From NCBI GenBank assembly GCA_937929815.1, contig CALFUW010000059.1, positions 1 through 58,151 of the forward strand: a stretch of 58,151 nucleotides of DNA, written 5' to 3'. The stretch is from an uncultured Flavobacteriales bacterium. GTDB lineage: Bacteria > Bacteroidota > Bacteroidia > Flavobacteriales > Schleiferiaceae. Numbering within the stretch: position 1 is the first letter of the stretch; every line of letters starts with the position of its first letter. Under the pieces are notes generated by a model, which saw only the letters and a list, made by a program, of their open reading frames with translations, ran no database searches and had not been told where the DNA came from. Made by a program: the position numbers and the translations under genes. Shown one piece after another: positions 39,113 to 48,186 of this stretch.

Positions 39113-40403
39113 GTAGATGGTGAATTATATCGGAAATTTTTTTTGCAATATTTTTTCTCGAAAATGCTTGTATGGTGTCGGATTGAACGGTTAATGTATT
39201 TGATTTAAACCTTTCATATAAATCCGTAAGAACGGATACAGCCTTCTCAAAATTTTCGAACCCGATGGTGTCGCCGGCTTTTGTTTCCCTTAATATCTGG
39301 CTCATATCTCCATCCTCAGGACCAATGCCCAGGATGTACCGGCCGGCGGCCAGGTATTCGAAAAGTTTTCCGGTGATGATGCCGGCAGCATTCGGAGTAT
39401 TGTTGACGACAAGCAGATTAATCCGGGAAGATTTTTGATATTTCAAAGCTTCGCTTCTGGGGACAAACGGGATATGGTCCAGGTGATTTCTGAGTCCATT
39501 CTCGTCTATGCTTTTGAGAATGCTTCCATCTACTTTTCCAACCAGACGAATGAGGAGATCCCTGCTGAAGTCCTCTTTTATCTCACACAGATTTTTCAGA
39601 CTTTTCCACAAAACATCCGGATTGCGTGTTGGCGGCATGGTACCAACGTGTGTAATGACAAATCTGCTGTCAGGAACTTCCTCTGCGGCATCAAAATCAT
39701 CCATATCAAAGCCATTGGATATAAGGTAAACTGGTGTGCGGGTCTTGGACTCAAATTCTTTTTTCATGTCATTTGATACAACAAGTACTGCATCCGCAGT
39801 ATCGAGGACCTTTTTTTCCAGGCGATGATGCCGGTCATCTGCCCATTTTGTCAATTTTAAATCTGCGTAATAATCAATATTCGTCCACGGATCTCTGAAA
39901 TCCGCTATCCATTTAATGTCAAATATTTTTTTCAGACCTAGTCCGATCAAATGCATCGAATGGGGAGGTCCGGTAGTGATCAGGGTATCAACAGGATTCT
40001 TTTTTAAATAATCGGACAAAAAGTTTACAGATGGTCTTATCCAGAAAACGCGTGCATCAGGAATAAACACATTGCCTCGAATCCAAACCCCAAGTTCGCC
40101 AATCAAGGATTTTTTTTTACCTAGTTGTGTAAATCCAAAACCGGTCTCTTTTTTCTTAATTCCAGTCAAAAACTGGTAGATGGAGTAAGGTTCAAAAATT
40201 CGGGTCTTAAGAATAACGATACCACTGGGCACCTCGCCAGATGTCGAGGGATCTTCGTAGATCAATTCGGGATTTTCAGGCGTGTAAATAAGTGGTTGCC
40301 AATTCAGATCGAGCAGGTGTTTCGAAAACCTGAGCCATCTCTGCACGGCTATCCCTCCCGAAGGCGGCCAGTAGTAGGTGACGATGAGGACCTTGTTGTT
40401 CAA
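39099..40403 (-). CDS. Family 4-type glycosyltransferase
   Basis: 434 aa; YYWPPSGGIAVQRWLRFSKHL, DFRDPWTN, GKLFEYLAAGRYILGIGPEDGD. Confidence 0.88.
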   Translation of the reverse strand: MNNKVLIVTYYWPPSGGIAVQRWLRFSKHLLDLNWQPLIYTPENPELIYEDPSTSGEVPSGIVILKTRIFEPYSIYQFLTGIKKKETGFGFTQLGKKKSLIGELGVWIRGNVFIPDARVFWIRPSVNFLSDYLKKNPVDTLITTGPPHSMHLIGLGLKKIFDIKWIADFRDPWTNIDYYADLKLTKWADDRHHRLEKKVLDTADAVLVVSNDMKKEFESKTRTPVYLISNGFDMDDFDAAEEVPDSRFVITHVGTMPPTRNPDVLWKSLKNLCEIKEDFSRDLLIRLVGKVDGSILKSIDENGLRNHLDHIPFVPRSEALKYQKSSRINLLVVNNTPNAAGIITGKLFEYLAAGRYILGIGPEDGDMSQILRETKAGDTIGFENFEKAVSVLTDLYERFKSNTLTVQSDTIQAFSRKNIAKKISDIIHHLHVRS

Positions 40404-40597
40404 TGCAGGGTAATAAATGCCTAATCAGCGGGCAAAAGTACATCGTCTGTTTAAAGGTGCTTCCACAGAATTGTCCGCTGTCAATAGTTCCGGGGATTGT
40501 ATGGCACAACCAATCAGACACCGTAATTAGTTTTTTAATGTTATTTTCAAATCTAAAGGCATTGATATGTTTGCCTTTCGAAAATTATTCATACAAA

Positions 40598-42424
40598 ATG
40601 TGCGGAATCTCCGGGTTTGTGGACAGGCGATTGGCCGACGAAGAGGCCAGACATGTTCTGAGTCAAATGGTAAAGAGTCAGGCACATCGCGGCCCGGATG
40701 ATTTTGGGACGGAAAATCCCACAAAGGGGGTATGGTTTGGCCATAATCGCCTATCTATCATTGACTTATCGTCTGATGGCCATCAGCCAATGGCCCGTAA
40801 CCACCTCACCATTACATACAATGGAGAAATTTATAATTACCTGGAAATCAAAACTGAATTAGAATCTCTTGGATATAGATTCACAAGCAAGTCTGATACA
40901 GAAGTAATACTCTATGCCTATGCGCAGTGGGGTACCGGATGCGTAGAGCGCTTCAGGGGAATGTGGGCATTTGCCATCTGGGATGAAAGCGAAAAAACAC
41001 TCTTCTGCAGCCGTGACCGTTTTGGAATAAAACCCTTTCACTATGTCTGCGATGATGAGTCTGTCTACTTTTCAAGCGAAATAAAAGCGCTGAAATACTC
41101 CAGATTGTATTCAAGTGAGCTGAATCCATTTCAACTGATGCGCGATATTCAGCTCGGATGGTCTGTGTATTCAGATGAAACACATTATTTGAAAATCAAA
41201 CAACTAAGACCCGGAGAAAATCTCATATTCAAAGCCGGAAAACTTTCCTTGATTCCATATTACCGCCTCATCGCCCGTCCTATGGACAGAGGAGAAACAA
41301 ATCTTTCAATGGAATTTAGAAACCGGTTTTTTGACAGCATTCGTCTGCATATGCGCGCCGATGTAGAGGTGGGAAGCACTTTCAGTGGCGGGATTGATAG
41401 TTCTGCTGTGGTCTGTGCGGTACAGCATATCTACCATCCCGATAGATTTCAAACCTTCACTGTATGGTATGAGCAAGCCGATGAGAGGCCGTTTGCCAGT
41501 CAGGTATGGAAGATGTATCCGTCAATAGTGCATCACACGCTTCAGCCTGATACATCTGAGCTGTCTGAGGCATATATCCGCGCAACCCGCCAGTATGACA
41601 TTCCGGTATCCGGCAGTTCGTATTTGTCGCAGTATTTTGTGATGAAATATGCCCATCAGTGCGGAATAAAGGTGCTGCTCGACGGTCAAGGCAGTGACGA
41701 ATATCTGATGGGATACCTCCATTCACTCTACCGGCTCTTTGCCACCTATCTCAGAAGGGGAAGCGTAGCCGCATTTGTCAGGGAGCTTTTCACTTTTAGC
41801 AAAATGCAGCATTGGAAAGCACCGAAGGTTGCAGACCTGGTGTTTAAGTCGCTGCTCAGCACATTTTTATCCGAGCACAATCTGTATAAACTGGAATATC
41901 ATCATTTTTATCCCAATGCTTTCCGGGGGGGAGAGGATACACCTTTCTTTCTGCCAATTGCGGATCCGGAGCCCCTCCGAAACTTTTCCTGGCATCTGAT
42001 TTACAGCACGATCTTGCAGACTTTGCTAATGCATGAAGACCGCAACTCCATGGCTTTCAGCATAGAGGCACGTGTGCCCTTCCTGGATCATCTGCTGGTA
42101 GAATTTGGATTCAGCGCACCCCTGAAGGAAAAAATTTCCAATGGATATACTAAACACATTCTGAGAAAAGCCCTATCTGACATCATGCCGGACAATATCA
42201 CCTGGAGAATTGACAAAAAAGGATTTGTAACCCCCGGTGAAGTAATCTGGCTGAGAAATCAGCTGCGCTGGCTGCTCGACGAATCCATGGAACTGCCGGG
42301 AATAGATGCAAGGGTTTGGAAACAAGAGAAGAAGAAATTCTTGACAGGGAATGACAAAAATGCCCGATGGATTTGGCGGGTAGCCTCTGCCAATTACTGG
42401 TATAAAACATTGAATGTATCGTAA
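40598..42424 (+). CDS. asnB: Asparagine synthase (glutamine-hydrolysing)
   Basis: MCGISGFVDRR (Cys2 nucleophile after Met, so the true start is 40598, not 40403); QAHRGPDDFG, GNHRLSIIDLS-like, SGGIDSSAVV, LDGQGSDEYLMGY. Confidence 0.94.
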   Translation: MCGISGFVDRRLADEEARHVLSQMVKSQAHRGPDDFGTENPTKGVWFGHNRLSIIDLSSDGHQPMARNHLTITYNGEIYNYLEIKTELESLGYRFTSKSDTEVILYAYAQWGTGCVERFRGMWAFAIWDESEKTLFCSRDRFGIKPFHYVCDDESVYFSSEIKALKYSRLYSSELNPFQLMRDIQLGWSVYSDETHYLKIKQLRPGENLIFKAGKLSLIPYYRLIARPMDRGETNLSMEFRNRFFDSIRLHMRADVEVGSTFSGGIDSSAVVCAVQHIYHPDRFQTFTVWYEQADERPFASQVWKMYPSIVHHTLQPDTSELSEAYIRATRQYDIPVSGSSYLSQYFVMKYAHQCGIKVLLDGQGSDEYLMGYLHSLYRLFATYLRRGSVAAFVRELFTFSKMQHWKAPKVADLVFKSLLSTFLSEHNLYKLEYHHFYPNAFRGGEDTPFFLPIADPEPLRNFSWHLIYSTILQTLLMHEDRNSMAFSIEARVPFLDHLLVEFGFSAPLKEKISNGYTKHILRKALSDIMPDNITWRIDKKGFVTPGEVIWLRNQLRWLLDESMELPGIDARVWKQEKKKFLTGNDKNARWIWRVASANYWYKTLNVS

Positions 42425-42515
42425 ATCCTCGGCACATGACACGATTGCATTCAAATTCCTGAAACACGGTCTTCGCTAATTCGAACTTTTCCCCGTGGAA
42501 AAATACCTTTGTGCC

Positions 42516-43592
42516 ATGAAACCGGATCTTCGATCCCTTAGTCGCGATAAGTTAGAACAGTACATCCTGTCCCTGGGCGAAAAACCATTCAGAGCCCGTC
42601 AGATTGAGACGTGGCTGTGGCAAAAAAACTGTACTGACTTTGACCAAATGAGCGACCTTCCTAAATCGCTGAGGCAAAAGATCGCTGAGGACTATTCCAT
42701 TCACATCATTCAAGTAGACCAAATACAGCGAAGTGCGGATGGTACAATAAAAAATGCCGTGAGGCTTCGGGACGGTCTCGTGGTCGAAAGTGTGCTGATA
42801 CCCACAGATAGGCGGATCACTGCCTGTATCTCAAGTCAGGTAGGATGTAGCCTTGATTGCAGGTTTTGTGCCACCGCCCGACTGAAGCGAATGAGAAACC
42901 TCGATGCACAAGAGATCTTTGACCAGGTCGTAGCCATTCGAGAGCAGGCCAGACTCTACTTTGATCGCCAGCTGACCAACATTGTATATATGGGTATGGG
43001 CGAACCACTGCTCAATTATTCCAACGTAATTCGCTCCATTGAAAAAATCACTTCCTCAGACGGCCTTGGCATGTCTGCCCGGCGAATTACCCTTAGCACT
43101 GTGGGCATAGCCAAAATGATCAAGACCCTGGCCGACGACAACCCCGGTGTCCGACTGGCAGTCTCTCTGCATTCCGCGATCGATGAAGTGCGGTCGCGCA
43201 TCATGCCCATTAATCAGAGCAATGACCTCTGTACACTCACAGAAGCACTCGAATATTGGTATGCCCGTACCAAAAGCAGAATTACATTCGAATACGTAGT
43301 ATGGAAAAATATAAACGATCGCGATGAAGACATTCGGGCTTTGGTCAAGCTCTGCAAGCGTTTACCCGCCAAGGTAAATCTGATTGAGTACAATGCCATT
43401 GGTGATCCTAATTTTGAACAAGCCGAGCCACACCGCATCGAAGCGTATAAAAATGCCCTCGAAGATATTGGGGTCATTGCAAAAATCCGCAGAAGCCGAG
43501 GCAAAGACATTGACGCAGCCTGCGGACAATTAGCCAACAAAAACGACGTTGCATTCGAAACACTACAAAAAAGCAAAACAGATTCTTTCTAG
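42516..43592 (+). CDS. rlmN: 23S rRNA (adenine(2503)-C(2))-methyltransferase
   Basis: Radical SAM motif CSLDCRFCATA; MGMGEPLLNYSNV; HSAIDEVRSRIMPIN. ATG at 42516 preferred over the upstream start at 42495. Confidence 0.95.
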   Translation: MKPDLRSLSRDKLEQYILSLGEKPFRARQIETWLWQKNCTDFDQMSDLPKSLRQKIAEDYSIHIIQVDQIQRSADGTIKNAVRLRDGLVVESVLIPTDRRITACISSQVGCSLDCRFCATARLKRMRNLDAQEIFDQVVAIREQARLYFDRQLTNIVYMGMGEPLLNYSNVIRSIEKITSSDGLGMSARRITLSTVGIAKMIKTLADDNPGVRLAVSLHSAIDEVRSRIMPINQSNDLCTLTEALEYWYARTKSRITFEYVVWKNINDRDEDIRALVKLCKRLPAKVNLIEYNAIGDPNFEQAEPHRIEAYKNALEDIGVIAKIRRSRGKDIDAACGQLANKNDVAFETLQKSKTDSF

Positions 43593-43623
43593 CAATTAGC
43601 AGTACTCATAATTTTACAAAATC

Positions 43624-43740
43624 CTCTATTACAAACTAAATTAGTAGAAGACAAATTACTTAAACTACTTTTTGGTGCGTTATTGAGTTAAACTCCAATC
43701 AGTAGACAACCACCGTCAACAAAGAAAATTTGTAATAGAG
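43624..43740. repeat. Candidate small inverted-repeat element (12-bp perfect IR, 8-bp flanking direct repeat)
   Basis: CTCTATTACAAA (43624-43635) and TTTGTAATAGAG (43729-43740); TACAAAAT at 43615-43622 and 43743-43750. Confidence 0.4.
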
Positions 43741-43859
43741 TATACAAAATTTGTTCATTGGTTCATCTTCAAATAATATTTCAAATAAAACAAGGCATTA
43801 ATGCTTTTGAATAAAATTATACATATTTTTGAAGACTAGAGACTTTATTTGAACTTTCT

Positions 43860-44159
43860 TTGAAAATTAAGAACAATTATTTTACTGAAGAACAAGAGCA
43901 AACAGCAAGGTTTGCCAAAGCCTTGGGGCACCCTGTCCGCATAGCCATTTTGGAACTGCTTAATTCTCAGACGTGCTGCTACCACGGCGATATGGCCGAA
44001 GAACTTCCCATTGCCAAATCAACCCTCTCACAACATTTGAAAGAGCTGAAAGACGCAGGTTTGATTCAAGGCGATATTACACCCCCATCCACACGATACT
44101 GCATCAACCGAGAGAATTTTGAGCTTGCCAAAGCTTTGTTTAACAAGCTTTTGAGATAA
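43860..44159 (+). CDS. ArsR-family winged-helix transcriptional regulator
   Basis: 99 aa; ARFAKALGHPVRIAILELLNSQTCCYHGDMAEELPIAKSTLSQHLKELKDAGLI; TTG start. Confidence 0.93.
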   Translation: MKIKNNYFTEEQEQTARFAKALGHPVRIAILELLNSQTCCYHGDMAEELPIAKSTLSQHLKELKDAGLIQGDITPPSTRYCINRENFELAKALFNKLLR

Positions 44160-44175
44160 TTTTTTTTGAAATGCG

Positions 44176-44220
44176 TTCGTAATTCTACGAATTTCGAATT
44201 TGTGTTCGTATATTTGCGAA
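44176..44220 (+). promoter_or_regulatory. Putative ArsR operator pair overlapping a Bacteroidota TAnnTTTG -7 element
   Basis: TTCGTA-ATTC-TACGAA (44176-44191, perfect 6-bp arms), TTCGAA (44193-44198), TTCGTA-TATT-TGCGAA (44205-44220) containing TATATTTG (44209-44216). Confidence 0.6.
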
Positions 44221-44244
44221 CAAATTGATTTAATTGCAAAAAAC

Positions 44245-44478
44245 ATGACAGAGATTAAAGTCCTGGGCCCCGGTTGCCCAAAGTGCAAAACCACCTACAA
44301 TAATGTACTAGAAGCACTCAAACAAACAGGCATTGAAGCCAATGTGGTAAAAGTAGAAGACATTGAAGAAATGATGAAGTACAATGTGCTCACCACGCCC
44401 GTTTTGATGATTGATGAAGAAATCAAAATAAAAGGCAGAGTGGCTCAGGTAAATGAAATTATTGAACTTTTGAGATGA
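44245..44478 (+). CDS. Thioredoxin-family redox-active disulfide protein
   Basis: MTEIKVLGPGCPKCKTTYNNVLEALKQTGIEANVVKVEDIEEMMKYNVLTTPVLMIDEEIKIKGR; CPKC site. ATG at 44245. Confidence 0.9.
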   Translation: MTEIKVLGPGCPKCKTTYNNVLEALKQTGIEANVVKVEDIEEMMKYNVLTTPVLMIDEEIKIKGRVAQVNEIIELLR

Positions 44479-44601
44479 TTTGAAGATGAATTGATGATAT
44501 GATTTGAAGATGAATTGTTGATATGATGAAATGATGAATCAAATCAAACAATCTTCAAATCAACTAATCTTCAAATCAAACAATCTTCAAATCAAACCAT
44601 C
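44477..44601. repeat. Octamer-phased array A: forward words then reverse-complement words
   Basis: GATTTGAA at 44477 and 44501 in 8-nt register (GATGAATT, GATGATAT, GATGAAAT); TTCAAATC at 44554, 44570, 44586. Confidence 0.9.
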
Positions 44602-44607
44602 AACGAT

Positions 44608-44991
44608 ATGGAAAATCAAACATTAGTAAAAGAAATTTGCCCAACTACCACGCAAAAATGGGTAAAAAACGGAGCATTATTAGTAGATGTCCGTGAAAAA
44701 GACGAAGTAGCTCAATTAGCGTATGACGTTCCCAACATCATTAACATTCCGCTTAGCGAATTTGAAGAACGCTATAGCGAAATTCCTAGAGACCAACCGG
44801 TAGTAATGGTTTGCAAAGGTGGTGGAAGAAGTTTAAGAGCCGCTGCATTTTTAGTAAATCATGGCTATACCAATGTAGTGAATATGCAACACGGAATTGC
44901 TCGTTGGGTGCAAAAAGGCTTCCCTACCAAAGGCGATACATCGGTGGTTACGGGTAACGGTTCGTGTTGTTCAAGTTCGGGTTGTTGCTGA
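44608..44991 (+). CDS. Rhodanese-like domain protein with Cys-rich C-terminal tail
   Basis: 127 aa; LLVDVREKDEVAQLAYDVPNIINIPLSEFEERY...VMVCKGGGRSLRAA...; ends GNGSCCSSSGCC. Confidence 0.9.
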   Translation: MENQTLVKEICPTTTQKWVKNGALLVDVREKDEVAQLAYDVPNIINIPLSEFEERYSEIPRDQPVVMVCKGGGRSLRAAAFLVNHGYTNVVNMQHGIARWVQKGFPTKGDTSVVTGNGSCCSSSGCC

Positions 44992-45174
44992 TTTGAAAAT
45001 TCGTTGATTTGAAGATGAAACGATTTGAAGATTAGATGATTTGAATATTTATTAACTTGATTGGTCAATCTTCAAATCAAATCATCAACCCATCTTCAAA
45101 TCATATTATCAACACATTTTCAAATCAACAAATCTTCAAATCAAATAATCTTCAAATCAAATAATCTTCAAATC
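44990..45174. repeat. Octamer-phased array B: forward words then reverse-complement words
   Basis: GATTTGAA at 44990, 45006, 45022, 45038; TTCAAATC at 45071, 45095, 45119, 45135, 45151, 45167. Confidence 0.9.
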
Positions 45175-45178
45175 AACT

Positions 45179-46156
45179 ATGTTCGACTGGCTACAACACT
45201 TCGCAGATTGGCTCATCTACTCTGTTTTTGGTTTAGGTGAAGATACCCATTTAGGCGCAGCATTAAATTTCTTTGTGTACGACACACTGAAAATTCTCAT
45301 TTTGTTATTTGTGATTGTGTATTTAATGGGAATTGTAAATGCATATTTCCCCATAGAAAAACTTCGCACATATTTAAATCGTAAAAAACTCCACGGATTG
45401 GAGTATTTATTTGCTGCTGTATTTGGTGCTATCACACCTTTTTGTTCCTGTTCATCGGTTCCTTTGTTTATTGGTTTTGTGCAAGGCGGAATTCCATTGG
45501 GAGTCACTTTTGCTTTTCTCATTACTTCGCCATTGGTCAACGAAGTAGCCATTGCGATGTTTCTCGGAATGTTTGGTTTAAAAGCAACGCTCATATATGC
45601 AGGTTCGGGAATTTTGCTTGGAACAGTCGGTGGTTGGCTTTTAGGAAAACTTAACCTTGAACCCTTGCTTTCTGATTGGGTAAAGAAAATTCTGGAAAAC
45701 AAAATGCAACAAGGCGAATATGAAGAAGAAAAGCTGAGTTTTCGCCAACGAATACCAGATATTACCCGCAGTGCCTGGGACATTGTAAAAGGTGTTGTTT
45801 TGTATGTGATTATCGGTATTGGTATTGGTGCAGCTATGCACGGTTATGTGCCTGAAAATTTCTTTGGGCAATATTTAGGTGGTGGGCAATGGTGGACAGT
45901 TCCGCTTGCTGTCATTCTTGCTGTACCGATGTATGCCAATGCCGCAGGGATTGTCCCCGTAATTCAGGTTTTTGTTGCCAAAGGCGTTCCGCTAGGGACA
46001 GCCATTGCCTTTATGATGGCAACCGTTGGCCTATCTATCCCCGAAGCCACTTTACTCAAAAAGGTAATGACAATTAAATTGATAGCCATCTTTTTTGGAG
46101 TGGTGACTGTATTTATCATGTTTTCGGGATACTTATTCAATATCGCACTTAAATAA
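45179..46156 (+). CDS. Permease (DUF318 / ArsP-like)
   Basis: 325 aa polytopic; TPFCSCSSVPLFIGFVQGGIPLGVTFAFLITSPLVNEVAI. Confidence 0.9.
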   Translation: MFDWLQHFADWLIYSVFGLGEDTHLGAALNFFVYDTLKILILLFVIVYLMGIVNAYFPIEKLRTYLNRKKLHGLEYLFAAVFGAITPFCSCSSVPLFIGFVQGGIPLGVTFAFLITSPLVNEVAIAMFLGMFGLKATLIYAGSGILLGTVGGWLLGKLNLEPLLSDWVKKILENKMQQGEYEEEKLSFRQRIPDITRSAWDIVKGVVLYVIIGIGIGAAMHGYVPENFFGQYLGGGQWWTVPLAVILAVPMYANAAGIVPVIQVFVAKGVPLGTAIAFMMATVGLSIPEATLLKKVMTIKLIAIFFGVVTVFIMFSGYLFNIALK

Positions 46157-46165
46157 TTTTAGAAA

Positions 46166-46486
46166 ATGGACAAGAAAACCTTAGAATCTCAAATCAAAGA
46201 TCGCATAGCCAAAATTCAAATAGAAGTACAGGAATTGAAAGAAATGGCCAACCCTGTGGCACCAGACAATGCTATTGGTAGAGTCAGCCGAATGGATGCT
46301 ATCAACAATAAAAGTATCGTAGAAGCCTCGCTTCGAAACCTAGAAAACAAACTCAAAGGCTTGGAATATGCCCTGCAAAATTTATCTAATCCCGAATTTG
46401 GCTATTGTGCCAAGTGCAAGCAACCCATCCCTGAAGGGAGAATACTGCTGATGCCCGAAAGTAGATTTTGTGTAAAATGTAGCTAA
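46166..46486 (+). CDS. TraR/DksA-family zinc-finger protein
   Basis: 106 aa; FGYCAKCKQPIPEGRILLMPESRFCVKCS. Confidence 0.88.
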   Translation: MDKKTLESQIKDRIAKIQIEVQELKEMANPVAPDNAIGRVSRMDAINNKSIVEASLRNLENKLKGLEYALQNLSNPEFGYCAKCKQPIPEGRILLMPESRFCVKCS

Positions 46487-46490
46487 AACA

Positions 46491-46946
46491 ATGAAAACCA
46501 AAACACAACTATTCCTTGAACTTTGGATAGAAGCCCGAACACGATTTACCAATCAAATCAATTCCATTTCAGAAGAAGATTTGAAAAAGAAATTACCGCC
46601 TTCACAAAATTCTGTCGGCTTTCTCATTCGCCACATAGGCGATGTGGAGTTGCTTTTTGCCAAAAATGTATTTGGCGATAGCTTGGTAAAAGTTTCTGCC
46701 AAAACCGTTATTGAAAAACGTGATACAGGCGAATGGACAGACTTAGAAGCCTTGAAAAATTATGTTTCTGAATCTTTTGAAAAACTGAAAGCAATCGTAG
46801 AAAAGCAAACTGATGAAGATTGGGAAAGCACCATCACTACCAAAGAATTTGGGACAAAAACTAAAGCAGAAGCCTTTGGAAGAATAGTGTCGCACACGGC
46901 TTACCACGCGGGGCAGTTGGCAATCATCAATAAATACGGAAAATGA
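46491..46946 (+). CDS. DinB-family protein
   Basis: 151 aa; VGFLIRHIGDVELLFAKNVFGD...GRIVSHTAYHAGQLAIINKYGK. Confidence 0.85.
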   Translation: MKTKTQLFLELWIEARTRFTNQINSISEEDLKKKLPPSQNSVGFLIRHIGDVELLFAKNVFGDSLVKVSAKTVIEKRDTGEWTDLEALKNYVSESFEKLKAIVEKQTDEDWESTITTKEFGTKTKAEAFGRIVSHTAYHAGQLAIINKYGK

Positions 46947-47656
46947 AAACACCTGTATTTACAGTGCTATTCTCAATCGCTTGTGTCAAAAATGTACTTG
47001 CACAAAACATTGACATAGCAGGCTTGTTTCCGACACTTGACCATAGTGGGCAATTAAGCAATCGCTTTTCATACAACAATTATTGGTTTGGAGCCATAAA
47101 ACCTTATGCTTCGGCAGAAGGCTCTGCTCGTGCATTGTATCTCTATGCTGAGAATGGTTTAAGTTATAATATTACAGACAAACTTTCTTTTACCAATTCC
47201 TATGTTTATGAAAGGCAACAACCTTTTGAAACGAATGCTAGAAACGAACACCGTCTTTTTCAGCAGTTCACATTAAAGCTACCTGTGCAGCAAGCCACTT
47301 TCAAACAACGCATACGCTTTGACGAAAGATGGATTGAAAACACGGAAACCCAAAAATTTCACTTTTCGCACAGAATACGCTATTTACTGGGTGGCACAGT
47401 TCCATTTTCAGATAAATGGTATCTGATGTCGTACACAGAATTTTTCTTCAACACCACGAAAGGAGCACAATTTCAGTTCAACGAAAACTGGTCGGCACTC
47501 CAGTTAGGCTATAACTTCAATGCGAACAACGCTATTGAGTTTGGCTATCTGTTTGTAGGTTGGATAAAGGACAACCACAACAATTGGTTTAACCAACACT
47601 ACCTGCAAACTACGTGGGTCAGTAAATTAAATTTTAACAAACATAAAACACTCTAA
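46943..47656 (+). CDS. DUF2490-family outer-membrane-like protein
   Basis: 237 aa; signal peptide; RNEHRLFQQFTLKLPVQQATFKQRIRFDERWIE pattern. Confidence 0.8.
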   Translation: MKTPVFTVLFSIACVKNVLAQNIDIAGLFPTLDHSGQLSNRFSYNNYWFGAIKPYASAEGSARALYLYAENGLSYNITDKLSFTNSYVYERQQPFETNARNEHRLFQQFTLKLPVQQATFKQRIRFDERWIENTETQKFHFSHRIRYLLGGTVPFSDKWYLMSYTEFFFNTTKGAQFQFNENWSALQLGYNFNANNAIEFGYLFVGWIKDNHNNWFNQHYLQTTWVSKLNFNKHKTL

Positions 47657-47658
47657 AA

Positions 47659-48072
47659 ATGAAAGCAACAAACATCTTTTCCGCCGTCGTAACAATTATG
47701 ATGTTACTACTCACCGCTTGCAGTAGCGAAGCACAAAACGCCAAGCAAAATTCTGCTGCAACGTATGAATCTAAAATTGAAGTCATACAGTTTCATTCTG
47801 AACACCGTTGTATGACTTGCCAAAAGATTGAAGCACTGACCAAAGAAACGCTAAAAAGTTATCCAAACATTCCGTTTTTCTTAGTGAATGTGGACGACAA
47901 AAAGAATGCAAAGCAAGCCGAACAGTTTGAAGCCACAGGAACTGCCCTTTTTCTATACAACCCAAAAACAGGTAAGAAAAAAGACTTGACCGATTTTGCT
48001 TTTATGAATGCAGGTAACAAAGAAAAATTTATGGAAGGATTGAAGAAGGAGATTAATCGATTTGAAGATTGA
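47659..48072 (+). CDS. ArsF-like protein (nitrophenyl compound nitroreductase subunit ArsF family)
   Basis: 137 aa; lipobox LLTACSS; IQFHSEHRCMTCQKIEALTKETLKSYP...VNVDDKKNAKQAEQFEATGTALFLYN. Confidence 0.82.
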   Translation: MKATNIFSAVVTIMMLLLTACSSEAQNAKQNSAATYESKIEVIQFHSEHRCMTCQKIEALTKETLKSYPNIPFFLVNVDDKKNAKQAEQFEATGTALFLYNPKTGKKKDLTDFAFMNAGNKEKFMEGLKKEINRFED

Positions 48073-48186
48073 TTGATTTGAAGATGGGTTGATCTGAAGA
48101 TTGATTGATTTGAAGATTGATTGATTTGAAGATGGGTTGATTTGAAGATTAACAGATTTATTAATTTGAAAATGTATCGATTATGA
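48057..48186. repeat. Octamer-phased array C1 (forward), including six consecutive 16-nt units
   Basis: 48057-48152: TCGATTTGAAGATTGA, TTGATTTGAAGATGGG, TTGATCTGAAGATTGA, TTGATTTGAAGATTGA, TTGATTTGAAGATGGG, TTGATTTGAAGATTAA; register continues to the ATG at 48183. Confidence 0.95.

Noticed and set aside
40403-40597. N-terminal extension of asparagine synthase in the ORF track
   Set aside because: Class II amidotransferases require Cys immediately after the initiator Met; MCGISG at 40598 is the plausible start.
45217-45783. 188-aa minus ORF opposite the permease
   Set aside because: Antisense shadow of a conserved polytopic permease.
48057-48152. CRISPR-like regular repeat
   Set aside because: Period is 16 nt with no unique spacers, and no cas-like genes are nearby. 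It is a low-complexity octamer array.
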